A stretch of DNA of 64,000 bases. Origin: Halorhabdus rudnickae (GTDB taxonomy: Archaea > Halobacteriota > Halobacteria > Halobacteriales > Haloarculaceae). Positions 48,396-57,158 of this stretch are shown here, in pieces. The translations under genes were made by a program, and so were the position numbers. Where the stretch lies: the NCBI RefSeq assembly GCF_900880625.1, contig NZ_CAAHFB010000001.1, forward strand, positions 682,001 through 746,000, given 5' to 3'. The number at the start of each line of letters is the position of its first letter. Positions within the stretch are counted from its first letter, which is position 1. The notes under the pieces were generated by a model. That model made no database searches, was not told where the DNA came from, and saw only the letters and a program-made list of their open reading frames with translations.

Positions 48396-48430
48396 CTTGA
48401 CATCCACCCCGCGCTGAAGCGCGAGGATTC
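48396..48430 (-). repeat. End of an IS200/IS605-group (IS1341-type) element
   Basis: On the minus strand, AATCCTCGCGCTTCAGCGCG then GGGTGGATGTCAA is the hairpin-bearing end (CGCGCTTCAGCGCG stem) found after many haloarchaeal tnpB genes. It lies about 40 bp after the tnpB stop, marking the right boundary of the relic element. Confidence 0.65.
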
Positions 48431-48640
48431 CCGACCGCCGTTGGGATATTGTGATTTACGACGTAACCTATTCTTGAGGTGCGAATGCACCCGTTTCTTT
48501 GTCAAATAGGAACATCGATGGCTGTACCAACCAGCCGTTACTCCTATCACCGTCATCATAGGCGAAGACTCGGAGATACTTTCTGTCGAATGTTCTCAGC
48601 ACCGTTCACATCCGAGTTTGCTACCGTATTACACGAATTG

Positions 48641-49619
48641 GGTCTTGTTTAGACGCCTAAATTCATACGTTTGAGCGGTCGAGCGCTAGTTCGACGTTTC
48701 TGACGGCACATTTCAACACGAGCTCGCGGAACTGACCAAACCAGGTTCGAGCGCGCACGATCTCGCCGTATTTTCGCCGGAGCGCGAAAAACGTCGATTC
48801 GATATTCGAGCGTTGGTGGTAGGTTTTATCATCGAGCAAAACATTGTTTGCGACGCCGTGCCAGCCGAATTCACGGTGCTTGATTACCGGTTTAACGCCC
48901 TCTGAACGGAGTCTTCGACGAAGTATCTCCCAGTCGTAGCCTTTGTCTGCGGTCAAAATACTCAGTTTATCTAGGTTACGCATGAGTAGCTGCCACGCAA
49001 TCTGTGTATCGTGCGGTTGTTTCATCGAGCAATGTATATCTAGAATCGCACTAGTTTTGCAGTCAATCAACGCGGTAGTTTTCACCGCTCTGAACGTGTA
49101 ATTCGTTCGTTTAGCGTAGTGCTGGCTCGCCGCGACGCGATCCATGCCGGTGGCGTCGATGGCCTGGATTTTGCCGGTTTCGTGCAATTGTGCCGACAGC
49201 CGAAGTAGGTCGCGCCAGAGCGGCATTTTCAGTTCCTGCATGCGCGCACAGACGGTAGTGAAATCAGGCAGCGTACGCGGTTCTAGGTCGAGAATTCCAC
49301 AAATACGCGGCATCTCGTACAGGACGTCGAGCAGTCGGCGGTAGGGGTGGTTGAGATACGTTTTGAGTGCATGAATCGAGACGATTACCCAGTCGGCGTA
49401 GCCGCTGAAACCCTTCTGAACGGCTAGTTTCGGTGTTCCAACGACGGCTTTTTGAGCGAGTGTTACGACTTTGTTCGTGAAGCGGGCTAACTTCGTGTGC
49501 ACAGCAAAGCTAACCCGCTTCACTCCCTAGTAAGTTAGACATTTAGGGAGAGCTACTAGGAAAACGAGACTGATTCAGGAGCCGTTCAACCTCGTGGTTT
49601 CGAGCGTCTAAACAAGGCC
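48641..49619 (-). mobile_element. IS5-family insertion sequence, complete, with 8-bp target duplication
   Basis: A 979-bp element. The left end GGTCTTGTTTAGACGCC (48641-48657) and the right end GGCCTTGTTTAGACGCT (read on minus from 49619) match except at two positions. It is flanked by the direct repeat acgaattg (48633-48640 and 49620-49627), an intact 8-bp target duplication. It carries one transposase gene and is inserted in tnpB. Confidence 0.9.
48663..49523 (-). CDS. IS5-family transposase
   Basis: A 286-residue DDE transposase with a GTG start. DDE residues are in IQAIDATGMDRVAA (first Asp), LSILTADKGYDWEILRRRL (second Asp) and HQRSNIESTFFALRRKYGEI (Glu). The N-terminal domain contains YADWVIVSIHALKTYLNHPY and RTLPDFTTVCARMQ. 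The frame is intact and fills the element almost end to end, so the element may be active. The N-terminal MKRVSFAVHTKLARFTNKVV helix would bind the inverted repeats. Confidence 0.92.
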   Translation of the reverse strand: MKRVSFAVHTKLARFTNKVVTLAQKAVVGTPKLAVQKGFSGYADWVIVSIHALKTYLNHPYRRLLDVLYEMPRICGILDLEPRTLPDFTTVCARMQELKMPLWRDLLRLSAQLHETGKIQAIDATGMDRVAASQHYAKRTNYTFRAVKTTALIDCKTSAILDIHCSMKQPHDTQIAWQLLMRNLDKLSILTADKGYDWEILRRRLRSEGVKPVIKHREFGWHGVANNVLLDDKTYHQRSNIESTFFALRRKYGEIVRARTWFGQFRELVLKCAVRNVELALDRSNV

Positions 49620-49821
49620 ACGAATTGTAGACGTACAGCCCACGCTCAACACGGTTTGGGTCACGCTTCCGACCACAGCACGAACACGACTTCGACGTAT
49701 CCCGCTCAGATACTTCTTCAACCGAGATGCCTTCTATCTCGGCGGCTCTGGTGAATCGTTGGACAGCATCGGTCTCCACCGCTAGAACTAGGAATATGAA
49801 GCGGGAAACCGCCGATGGTCT

Positions 49822-50129
49822 ATGTCGAAAATTTCCCGCTTCACGAGCAACGTCGTTCAGTTAGCTAAAATGCTGTTGGTGGGCGGGGCGAAGTCGCCGG
49901 CCCCGAAGGGGGGTGGCGGCTTCGCCGAGTGTGCGGTGGTGTCGCTGCATTGTCTGCGGGTTTACCCGGAAAAGTCCTACCGGGAAGCGCTTGATTTGCT
50001 GAGCGAGATGCCACAAATACTCGGGGAGATCGGCCTCGACGCGGCCGATCTCCCCGATCACTCCACGCTAGTGAAGTGATTTGACAGAATCAAGACAGCG
50101 CTCTGGCGAGTACTGCTGCGCCTGTCGGC
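49822..50129 (+). pseudogene. 5' fragment of another IS5-family transposase
   Basis: The frame begins MSKISRFTSNVVQLAKMLLV, then GGFAECAVVSLHCLRVYPEK, SYREALDLLSEMPQILGEIG and LDAADLPDHSTLVK. A TGA stands where homologues have Trp (K-W-FDR), after which FDRIKTALWRVLLRLSA continues in frame up to the edge of the IS6 element at 50129. It is different from the complete IS5 copy next door. About two thirds of the gene is gone. Confidence 0.85.
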
Positions 50130-50826
50130 GGTAGTGTTCAGATAAGCTGGTTCCATGCAAATGCGAAAGATCTGAGCCAGTCGTCAGCTGTTTCCGCAGC
50201 GGCGTGACTGAAACAGTTTGAAAACGAAGATGTTCTACGTTTTACCTCACGAAAGACACGTTCGACGCTGTTCCGATTTCCAGCGCGTTCGTATCTGAAA
50301 TCGAGGCCGTGTCGGTTGCAAGCGTCTTTCAAGGAGTGCGACCCATCGATGAGAAACATCGCGTCGTCAAGATCGTGTTTCTCGCGGAGTTCGCGAAAGA
50401 ACGCGTGAGCAAGAGCTGAATTTGTAGTTGGTTCAAGCGTTGTATGGAGCAATTCGTTTGTATCGGGATCGACGGCAGCGTACAGCCAGTATCGCTCGTT
50501 GTCGAGTCGGATCACGGTTTCGTCAACCGCAACGTGATCCGGGCTCCGTCCAGTTTCGGGCTGTAGATCGGCCTTGTGAACCCAGTTGTGGACGGTTGAA
50601 CGAGCGCGTTGGACACCGAATACCTCAAGAATTGAAACAGTATTCGAAAGCGATAGTCCAGCAAGATGCAACTGAATACTGAGCTTCATCAAAAATCGCG
50701 GTGTCGCTTCTCGCTCCACAAACTCTAAGTCGATCTGGTCGATACTACCGCTGAGGCGTGCGTTTTCGGGCATAGACACTTTGAAAACGCCACGCCTCAT
50801 CCTTCAATCCTTATCTGAACACTACC
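50130..50826 (-). mobile_element. IS6-family insertion sequence (ISH15-like)
   Basis: A 697-bp element. The left end GGTAGTGTTCAGATAAG (50130-50146) and the right end, the exact reverse complement (50810-50826), form 17-bp perfect inverted repeats. Flanks are ctgtcggc on the left and gctgagca on the right, so there is no target duplication. One side lies in an IS5 fragment and the other in a PAS gene, showing a deletion or recombination after insertion. Confidence 0.88.
50138..50773 (-). CDS. IS6-family transposase
   Basis: An intact 211-residue DDE transposase starting MPENARLSGSIDQIDLEFVE. DDE residues are in VAVDETVIRLDNERYWLYAA, DAMFLIDGSHSLKDACNRHG and NRNSVERVFREVKRRTSSFS. It occupies the whole element, so transposition by replicative cointegration is plausible. 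It is related to, but clearly distinct from, the copy at 60453. Confidence 0.92.
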   Translation of the reverse strand: MPENARLSGSIDQIDLEFVEREATPRFLMKLSIQLHLAGLSLSNTVSILEVFGVQRARSTVHNWVHKADLQPETGRSPDHVAVDETVIRLDNERYWLYAAVDPDTNELLHTTLEPTTNSALAHAFFRELREKHDLDDAMFLIDGSHSLKDACNRHGLDFRYERAGNRNSVERVFREVKRRTSSFSNCFSHAAAETADDWLRSFAFAWNQLI

Positions 50827-51510
50827 GCTGAGCACCCATATCGTGTCGCCGTCGTCCCGGATCATTCGGAACTCGGCTTCGAAGGTCTCGTCCGCTTCCA
50901 GAGCGTCTGCTAACGCGCGTTCGGCCCTGGAAACCGCGTTCGGATGAAGATACTCGGCGTGCGCCTCGTAGGTTCCCTCGAAGGTCCGCGGCTCGATACC
51001 GACCAGCCGCTCTAGGGCGTCGTTCCACACCACCTCGTCAGTCTCCATGTTCCATTCCCAGACGCCCGTCTCGGTCGCTTCAAGAGCCAAATCGAGTCGT
51101 TTTCTCGCCCTGCGGAGCGCCTCTTCTCGTGCCTTCTGCTCCGTGATGTCGCGTGCGATACCAACAATCTGAACGACTTCTTTGTCTCTGATCACGGGGG
51201 AGAGCTTCGTTTGCCAATGGATCGTCCCCGCAGGCATTTCTAGCACCTCCTCGTAGGAGATCATCTCTCGCAGGTCGACACACTTGCGCAGGTTTGCTGT
51301 CACCTCGGCACCCTGTTCGTCGCCTAGAACTTCACGAGGAGATGCGCCGCGGCAGTCCTCGAACGAAAGCCCACTGATAGCTTCGAGTGAGGGGTTTACC
51401 CGACGGAATTCGAACTCGTATCCCGAACTAGTTTCGGTAACATCACACAGGAAGATTGCATCCTCTGCGGCGTTGAAAATCGTTTCATATTCGGGGAGAC
51501 TCTGCGGCAT
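50827..51510 (-). pseudogene. PAS-domain sensor protein, truncated by an IS
   Basis: About 228 codons from the ATG at 51510. PAS 1 is YETIFNAAEDAIFLCDVTET, VNPSLEAISGLSFEDCRGAS, with PAC WQTKLSPVIRDKEVVQIVGI then ARDITEQKAREEA. PAS 2 is LALEATETGVWEWNMETDEV, AEFRMIRDDGDTIWVLS. The frame then enters the IS6 inverted repeat. The missing C-terminus would have carried a histidine kinase or bacterio-opsin activator-type HTH, so no output domain remains. A minus TATA-like gatttaagtc lies near 51557-51566. Confidence 0.85.
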
Positions 51511-51908
51511 TGCGAGTTCTATTTGGAACTAACTGCGCTCGAACTTCACCGTCTTGGACTTAAATCCGCATTTCTTGGTTCGGCTAGGCAAGTAGATTCC
51601 AGTGGTTAGCTGCGGTATCGATCATCGCTGCAACGTCAGCATTGTCCGTATGGTCGGTAGGAACCAAATGTACCGTACCAGGCACGACAAGAACTCGAAA
51701 CGGTACGAGGGGGCGGCAAGGGAATACGTCGATGCGATGTTACGGTAACTAGTTACAGGCACTGGTATGGACGGAATCTTGTAGACGAATCTGACGGGAA
51801 CTCAGTCAGGGGAGTCTCGAAGAGTTCATTCGAACTCTTCTCTGATTCGAAACGAATGTGCTCCGCTAAATCACAACAGTTAACGAAAAAATCCGCTGAT
51901 AAGTAAAT
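51511..51908. other. Intergenic region with possible 32-codon frame
   Basis: The PAS promoter is on the minus side. A plus frame at 51650-51748 ends KRYEGAAREYVDAMLR and may be the tail of a lost gene. gaagagttcattcgaactcttc (51819-51840) is an inverted repeat with 9-bp arms. TATA-like gataagtaaa lies just before the GTG at 51909. Confidence 0.4.
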
Positions 51909-53264
51909 GTGACCGCTACTACTAGAGACGACAGTCCCCCTCGGACGGTCGGGTTGCGCGATCTCCTCTTGTTGAGTGTCGGCGGCATGATGGGCTCGTC
52001 GATATTCTTCTTTCCTGCGTTCACTGGCCAATGGATCGGTCCTGCAGCGATTTTTGCGTGGTTGTTCGCAGGGCTCGGGATGATTAGTATCGCGCTTTGC
52101 TACACCGAACTCGCGACGGTCTTTCCCGAGTCAGGCGGGCCGGCCGTATTTCCTGCTAAGACACTCGGTGCAAACCCATCAGTCCGTAGATTCGCCTCGT
52201 ACATGGAGGGGACGTCCTACGCGCTAGGTTGGGCGTTCGGCGTCGCCGTCTCGGCGTGGTACGTCGCGAACTATCTCGGCGCGATTCCCGAACTTGCGGG
52301 GGTCCGGAGCCACACGGTCGCATTCGGACTGTTCGCAATTCTTGTGAGCCTCGCCATCACGCTCGCCGGCATCGATGTCACCAAACGCACGAACCTCATC
52401 CTCACGGCGTTCATCCTCGCCGTTCTCACCGTCGTCGCCGGTCTCGGCCTCGCGAACGGCGATCCGTCAAACGCTACCCCATTCGTTACGGGACGCGCGA
52501 CACAGTTTTTCGCCGCCGTCGGCGTCGCCATCACTGGCTACGGCGCGTGGACGGTCGTCCCGGCTGCCGCCGGGGAAGTGAAGAACCCGCACTGGACGAT
52601 TCCGCGCGCCATCGTCGGCAGCCTCTTACTGACGACGGCCTTCTACACCGTCATCGTCCTCGCGCTCCATCTCACGGTCGATTCGAGCACGTTCCAGCGC
52701 GACAACCTCGTGATGGTCGCGCCTCTCTCAGCCGTCGTCGTCGACGCTGGCCTTCCGTTGTTCGCGAACTACTTGCTCCCCGTCGCCGCACTCGTCGCTA
52801 TCTTTACCACGATGCTTGTCGGAATGACCAGTGCCTCCCGCGTCCTCGCAGCCCTCGCCGAACGCAACCTCTTCCCGAGTGCGTTTGCCGCCACTAGCGA
52901 CCAGACGAACGCTCCGTACGTCGCACTCTGTAGCGTTGCCGTCGCTGCCGCCGCCGTCGTCGTCGGCAAACAGGTCATCGGGGGGATCGTCCTTGCAGCG
53001 CTCGTTGGGACAGTTCTCCCTTACGCCATCAACATCGCGTCCTTCGTGGGCCTACGCGTGTACCGCGATGACCTCTCGGCGCCATTTCGTGCGCCCGGTG
53101 GCCTCGTGACTGCCGCTGTCGCGTTCGGATTTCTCGCGCTTCTCGCCGTTGGGCTATCGGTCGATTATCCAGGCGCGACGCTCCTCGCTGTCGTCGCGTT
53201 GCTCGCGGGCTATGCACTCCAGTACACGCTCGGTGACGAGCCGACTGTCGACCACACAACGTGA
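51909..53264 (+). CDS. APC family amino acid permease
   Basis: A 451-residue transporter with 12 hydrophobic segments. TM1 has LLLLSVGGMMGSSIFFFPAF with the unwound G-S/G motif. AGLGMISIALCYTELATVFP and ESGGPAVFPAK are the APC consensus motif (E-x-P-x-x-GG). ALGWAFGVAVSAWYVANYLG follows. The GTG start at 51909 is the only one close to the conserved N-terminus. It probably imports an amino acid or amine, substrate not deducible. It lies between IS debris on both sides, so it may have arrived with them. Confidence 0.88.
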   Translation: MTATTRDDSPPRTVGLRDLLLLSVGGMMGSSIFFFPAFTGQWIGPAAIFAWLFAGLGMISIALCYTELATVFPESGGPAVFPAKTLGANPSVRRFASYMEGTSYALGWAFGVAVSAWYVANYLGAIPELAGVRSHTVAFGLFAILVSLAITLAGIDVTKRTNLILTAFILAVLTVVAGLGLANGDPSNATPFVTGRATQFFAAVGVAITGYGAWTVVPAAAGEVKNPHWTIPRAIVGSLLLTTAFYTVIVLALHLTVDSSTFQRDNLVMVAPLSAVVVDAGLPLFANYLLPVAALVAIFTTMLVGMTSASRVLAALAERNLFPSAFAATSDQTNAPYVALCSVAVAAAAVVVGKQVIGGIVLAALVGTVLPYAINIASFVGLRVYRDDLSAPFRAPGGLVTAAVAFGFLALLAVGLSVDYPGATLLAVVALLAGYALQYTLGDEPTVDHTT

Positions 53265-53722
53265 ATGTTGGTCCCTCTCGAGGCCTTGTTGATGTATCTC
53301 ACGTGTCTTCACTCTGCCGACGCAAGCCCTGCAGGGCGCGCAGTGCCCGAAGCACACTGCGAGTCGCGGGACCGAAACTGTCGAGGGCGTTCAGAACAAT
53401 CCAACCCGATTCAATTCCGTATCTGAACACTACCAGAGCGCTGTACCCTACCGCAATTTTCGAAATGCCAAACGTAGCCATACGCGACTCGAAAACCAGT
53501 TTATGTTGCCGGTAACTATGCCCCGAGATATAGTCGGTGATTTGAAAACGAAGACATTACCCAGGAATCGGAATCACGTATCCAACTTATCCACAGTATA
53601 GATTACTATACGCCAAGTAACTCGCGATAAATTTGCATTTGGGCGGAGTATAGCGTATCGGAGATACACGCACATACTGGCGGGGCGGTGGGGCTATAGT
53701 AGTCCGACCGGTTCTGTAGAAT
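53265..53722. other. Debris with a solitary IS6 end
   Basis: tatctgaacactacc (53420-53434) is identical to 15 bp of the right inverted repeat of the IS6 element at 50130-50826, in the same orientation, with a weakly similar ttcaatt just before it. No transposase remains. A minus frame (53299-53481, ending LRALRALQGLRRQSEDT) is protein-like but unidentified. tttgaaaacgaaga (53552-53565) recurs inside the IS6 genes (near 50217 and 60532). Confidence 0.5.
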
Positions 53723-55027
53723 ATGGCAGCAATCACGAGTCGCTTGTGGCGTCAGTATCGATCGATTTCACTCATCTGGCGGATCTTCGTCGCCTTCTTG
53801 CTGGGGTCTGCCGCTGGCATCGCATTCGGTGATCAGATGGCTGTTGTACAGCCGGTGGGTGATCTATTTCTTCGGCTGCTCAATATGTTGGTCATCCCGA
53901 TCATCGTCTTTACGCTTCTCACCGGGATACGACAGCTTTCGCCAGCGAAGCTTGGACGAATCGGTGGTGCAACGGTTGGCCTCTACGCCGTGACGACGAC
54001 ATTTGCAGGGATTATCGGTCTTCTCGTTGCGAACGTTCTGCAACCCGGCAAAGGAGTTGAGTTCGTCAGTGGCGAGCCCCAATCGCAGGCACCACCGTCG
54101 TTGATGGATGTCATTCTCGGAATCGTCCCGAATAATCCCGTCGCAGCGCTTGCAGAAGGGAACTTGCTCGCGACAGTCTTCTTCGTCATCGTCTTCGGTA
54201 TCGCACTGACCTACGTCCGCTCACAGCAAGAGCAGTACGCGGATGCGGTTGATTCGGTGTTCGAAGCGTTCGAGGTCGGGGCTGAGGCGATGTTCGTGAT
54301 CGTTCGCGGTGTCCTTGAATTCGGTGTGCTCGGTATCTTTGCGTTGATGGCGTCTGGAATCGGAACTGAGGGCATCGGCGTGTTTACCTCGCTGGGTGAA
54401 CTCGTGCTGGCAATCGCTATCGCAATCGTCGTTCACATCGTGTTCACCTACCTCATCGTCCTCATGGGCTTGGTCGTCGACGTGTCCCCGATTGCGTTTC
54501 TCAGCGGGGCCAAAGATGCGATGGTGACGGCGTTCGCGACGCGGTCTTCGACCGGCACGCTGCCTGTCACGATGCGCAACGCGGAAGAAGATCTCCGAAT
54601 TGCCGAGCGAATCTATTCGTTCACGCTCCCAGTCGGTGCGACGGCGAACATGGACGGCGCTGCGATCCGGCAAGCGATTACCGTCATGTTCGCCGCGAAC
54701 GTCGTCGGACAGCCACTCGCACTGACGGAACAAGTCTTCGTCTTGCTCGTCGCTGTCCTCATTAGTATCGGGACCGCGGGCGTTCCAGGCGCTGGAATCG
54801 TCATGCTTACCGTAATCCTCACACAGGTTGGACTCCCGCTGGAAGTCGTCGGATTCGTCGCCGGTGTCGATCCGATTCTCGGACGGATCGCGACGATGAA
54901 CAACGTGACTGGTGACCTTGCCGTTTCGACGGTCATCGGAAAGTGGAACGACGGTCTTGATCTCGACGACGGGGTCTGGTCAAAGGACCTCGGCGGCGTC
55001 GCCAACGTCGTTCCAGGTGACGATTAG
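53723..55027 (+). CDS. Dicarboxylate/amino acid:cation symporter (DAACS family)
   Basis: A 434-residue membrane transporter of the glutamate/aspartate (GltP) type using Na+ or H+. It shows LLNMLVIPIIVFTLLTGIRQ, then AFATRSSTGTLPVTM (HP1 serine-rich loop), SFTLPVGATANMDGAAIRQA (TM7 NMDG motif), TAGVPGAGIVMLTVILTQVG (HP2) and PILGRIATMNNVTGDLAVST (TM8 substrate-binding D/N residues). Catalytic and ion-binding residues are intact. Length is normal. It lies among IS remnants and decayed genes but is itself whole. Confidence 0.93.
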   Translation: MAAITSRLWRQYRSISLIWRIFVAFLLGSAAGIAFGDQMAVVQPVGDLFLRLLNMLVIPIIVFTLLTGIRQLSPAKLGRIGGATVGLYAVTTTFAGIIGLLVANVLQPGKGVEFVSGEPQSQAPPSLMDVILGIVPNNPVAALAEGNLLATVFFVIVFGIALTYVRSQQEQYADAVDSVFEAFEVGAEAMFVIVRGVLEFGVLGIFALMASGIGTEGIGVFTSLGELVLAIAIAIVVHIVFTYLIVLMGLVVDVSPIAFLSGAKDAMVTAFATRSSTGTLPVTMRNAEEDLRIAERIYSFTLPVGATANMDGAAIRQAITVMFAANVVGQPLALTEQVFVLLVAVLISIGTAGVPGAGIVMLTVILTQVGLPLEVVGFVAGVDPILGRIATMNNVTGDLAVSTVIGKWNDGLDLDDGVWSKDLGGVANVVPGDD

Positions 55028-55451
55028 GGAGATCGACGTTCCGTATCTACCGAGTTGCTATCATAGACGTCTTCCCCTCGTCTGCCTAGTCGTATTCAGG
55101 AGGACATCTCGGCGCCTCCACTACTACGTTCAACGGAGGGGCATATCAGGTCGAATCCGAGTCGTTGTCATCCGCGGGCGGCGGCTGTGATAGGCTATCG
55201 AACCGACGCTGGGCCCGCTCCGAACGGCTTTCAGTTTCATCTACCTCGTAGGGATCTCCTGAGCCTCGCCGTCGACGAGAGTGACTGTCAGTACTGCATC
55301 GACCTGTCGATCAATCCGACTCGGGACAGTTGAACAGGTGGACCTTGTGCAGCCGCGTCTGGTCGGTGTCGAAGACGGCTGTTTCGATCTCCTCAACTGG
55401 GATGGTGTGAAGTAAACGAGTGTGTTGTCCTCGGACCCGTCTCCGCAGAGA
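55028..55451. other. Degraded coding debris
   Basis: Minus frames contain protein-like stretches: IPVEEIETAVFDTDQTRLHK then VHLFNCPESD with a stop near 55311, and GSGDPYEVDETESRSERAQR ending in PPPADDNDSDST near 55151. They are in different frames and lack starts, so they look like tails of two lost genes. I cannot identify either. Confidence 0.4.
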
Positions 55452-56312
55452 CTACAGAGACGACAGGTCGTTCCGAATTCGAACTTCGATCTCGTCGGGA
55501 TCGTGGACGACAATACCAGCATCCGTATCGGTGACTGGAATCTCACGGCCCCGTAGTCGCGATCGAACTGCCTCGAGTGATTCGTCGTCTGGGAGGAGCA
55601 CCTCGAACCACGACAATCCACGTCCGCTGACCGATCCCGTTCTGTGGTTCCACGTGTTCGCTCCGAGATGGTGATGGTAGCCGCCAGCACCGACGAAGAG
55701 TGCGGCTGGCACTTCTGTTTGGACCTCGAACCCGAGGGTGTCCACATAGAAGTCACGGAACGCCTCCAGCGAGGACACTTCGAGGTGAACGTGGCCCACG
55801 TCCGTTTCGGGGGGCAGACCTGACACGCCTGTGGCAGCGGCTTCCAACGGGCCGAGATCGAGGGGATACGTGCCCATACGGATGCGCCCGTTGTCGGCGC
55901 GTGGCCAGTCCTCACGAGGCTAATCGCGGTAGATCTAGATGCCGTTGCCCTCCGGGTCGGTCAGGTACAGCGCCTCACTGACGCCGTGGTCAGACGCGCC
56001 GCCGAGCTGCCAGTGCTCCCGAATGCGGGCTAACGCGTCGCCTAATGCCGCACGCGAGGGGACTCTGAACGCGTTGTGAAAGAGGCCCGCTCCCGATCGG
56101 TGTCGTCCGAGTGCATCTGCATCACTCTCCAAGACGAGGAGCGGCGTGTTCTCGACACCTAGTTCGGACCTGGTGTCGGATCGCCGAAGTTCGTTGAGGC
56201 CAACGACATCCCGGTAGAACCCGGTCAGCTCGTCGAGGTCGTTGACCCGGAGTGCGGTCCGTCCAATGTGTGCTTCTTGGGGGAGTTCGTCTGGATCTGT
56301 TTGTGTGGTCAT
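55452..56312 (-). pseudogene. VOC-family dioxygenase (CatE-like) with two in-frame TAG codons
   Basis: The frame from the ATG at 56312 encodes two VOC halves: HIGRTALRVNDLDELTGFYR to YLTDPEGNGI, and TDVGHVHLEVSSLEAFRDFY to IVVHDPDEIEVRIRNDLSSL. Between them one uninterrupted frame reads GNGI-TAG-IYRD-TAG-PREDWPRADNGRIRMG. The TAGs are at 55935-55937 and 55920-55922, five codons apart. Homologues read GNGIEIYRDYPREDW there, so the TAGs replace Glu and an aromatic residue, and there is no frameshift. The first TAG removes the metal-binding Glu of the N-terminal half. The protein would be an extradiol-type catechol dioxygenase. The gene is probably dead, unless the TAGs are read through. Confidence 0.85.
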
Positions 56313-56322
56313 GGGAGACATC

Positions 56323-56742
56323 TCAGATCCCGATGTTGAGCGCGTACGGCCAGGCGGTGCCACTAATCGCGATGAAGACGAGCGCAGCGCTAAAGAACGT
56401 GGCGTTTTTCAGGAAGTCGGTCATTTCGGCCTGTCGCTGTTCGGGGTCCTCGACCGTCCAGAAGTCGTGCATGACCGGCGTCACTCCAAGAAAGAACAGC
56501 GCGATAACCGCTGCTCCGACCAGTGGATAGACCCCAAGCGCGATAGCAAGTCCGCCCGCGATGAGCATGAAGCCGGACAAGATGACGGCGAACTGCGGGG
56601 CGGGAACGCCCTTGGCTTCGGCGTAGCCGCTCATTCCGTCGAGTCCCGTGAAATGACTCAGGCCCATGAACCCGAGTAGGACGCCGAAGACGACGCGACC
56701 CACCAGAAAGGCGAGCCCACCAGCTGCAGTCTCCAGTGCCAT
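56323..56742 (-). CDS. DoxX family membrane protein
   Basis: A 139-residue protein with four hydrophobic segments. It starts MALETAAGGLAFLVGRVVFG, then FMGLSHFTGLDGMSGYAEAK, ILSGFMLIAGGLAIALGVYP and LFFLGVTPVMHDFWTVEDPE. DoxX proteins are quinone- or redox-associated membrane components whose function is poorly defined. The start at 56742 overlaps the stop of the SDR remnant upstream (ATGA), so they formed an operon with the VOC gene 11 bp downstream. Confidence 0.88.
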   Translation of the reverse strand: MALETAAGGLAFLVGRVVFGVLLGFMGLSHFTGLDGMSGYAEAKGVPAPQFAVILSGFMLIAGGLAIALGVYPLVGAAVIALFFLGVTPVMHDFWTVEDPEQRQAEMTDFLKNATFFSAALVFIAISGTAWPYALNIGI

Positions 56743-57030
56743 CAGTCCTCGACCTCCGGCTGTCCACCGATCAGCTGGACGATCTGGCCCGTGACGCCTG
56801 CGTTCGTGAGCAGGTGAACAACTTCGTCGACGACGGCCTCCGGTGCCGTCCACTCGGAGAAGTCGGCCTCAGACATCGCTTCGCGGTTCCCCGGCACGTC
56901 GATGAGGAACGGAGCCACGGCGTTGACGCGGGCATCGAGTTCGACATCGAGCGACTCGGTCAGCGTTCGAACCGCACCCTTGCCGACGTCGTACGCGAGC
57001 GTCCCGCCGCCGGGGGTGATGGCCGGTCGA
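56742..57030 (-). pseudogene. Short-chain dehydrogenase, C-terminal half only
   Basis: The minus frame ending at the TGA 56742-56744 reads PAITPGGGTLAYDVGKGAVR then TLTESLDVELDARVNAVAPF, LIDVPGNREAMSEADFSEWT and VTGQIVQLIGGQPEVED. This is the SDR catalytic Y-x3-K region (YDVGK) and C-terminus. The NAD-binding Rossmann half is absent: the frame degenerates at about 57030. Confidence 0.85.
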
Positions 57031-57158
57031 GCTTTTGGAGGACTGTTCTGACACGCTCAAACCTTCAGATTTATCATACAACTATCTTCTCCACCGTGTC
57101 ACAGTCAGCACTCCACCTGACCGAGCAAAATAGGAGGTATACTTTAGGGAGTTATACA

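Larger units (their letters stand above)
48468..49783 (-). pseudogene. TnpB C-terminal relic, interrupted by an IS5-family element
   Basis: The right part (49620-49783) encodes VETDAVQRFTRAAEIEGISV, then SERDTSKSCSCCGRKRDPNR and VERGLYVYNS. The left part (48468-48640) encodes CNTVANSDVNGAENIRQK then, after a frameshift near 48545, DRSNGWLVQPSMFLFDKETG and AFAPQE with a TAG stop at 48468-48470. Joining the two halves at the target duplication restores the TnpB zinc ribbon (CSCC...C) and RuvC-III (NSDVNGAENI) regions. The N-terminal ~300 codons are absent. TnpB is the RNA-guided nuclease of IS605-type elements; this copy is dead. Confidence 0.85.
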
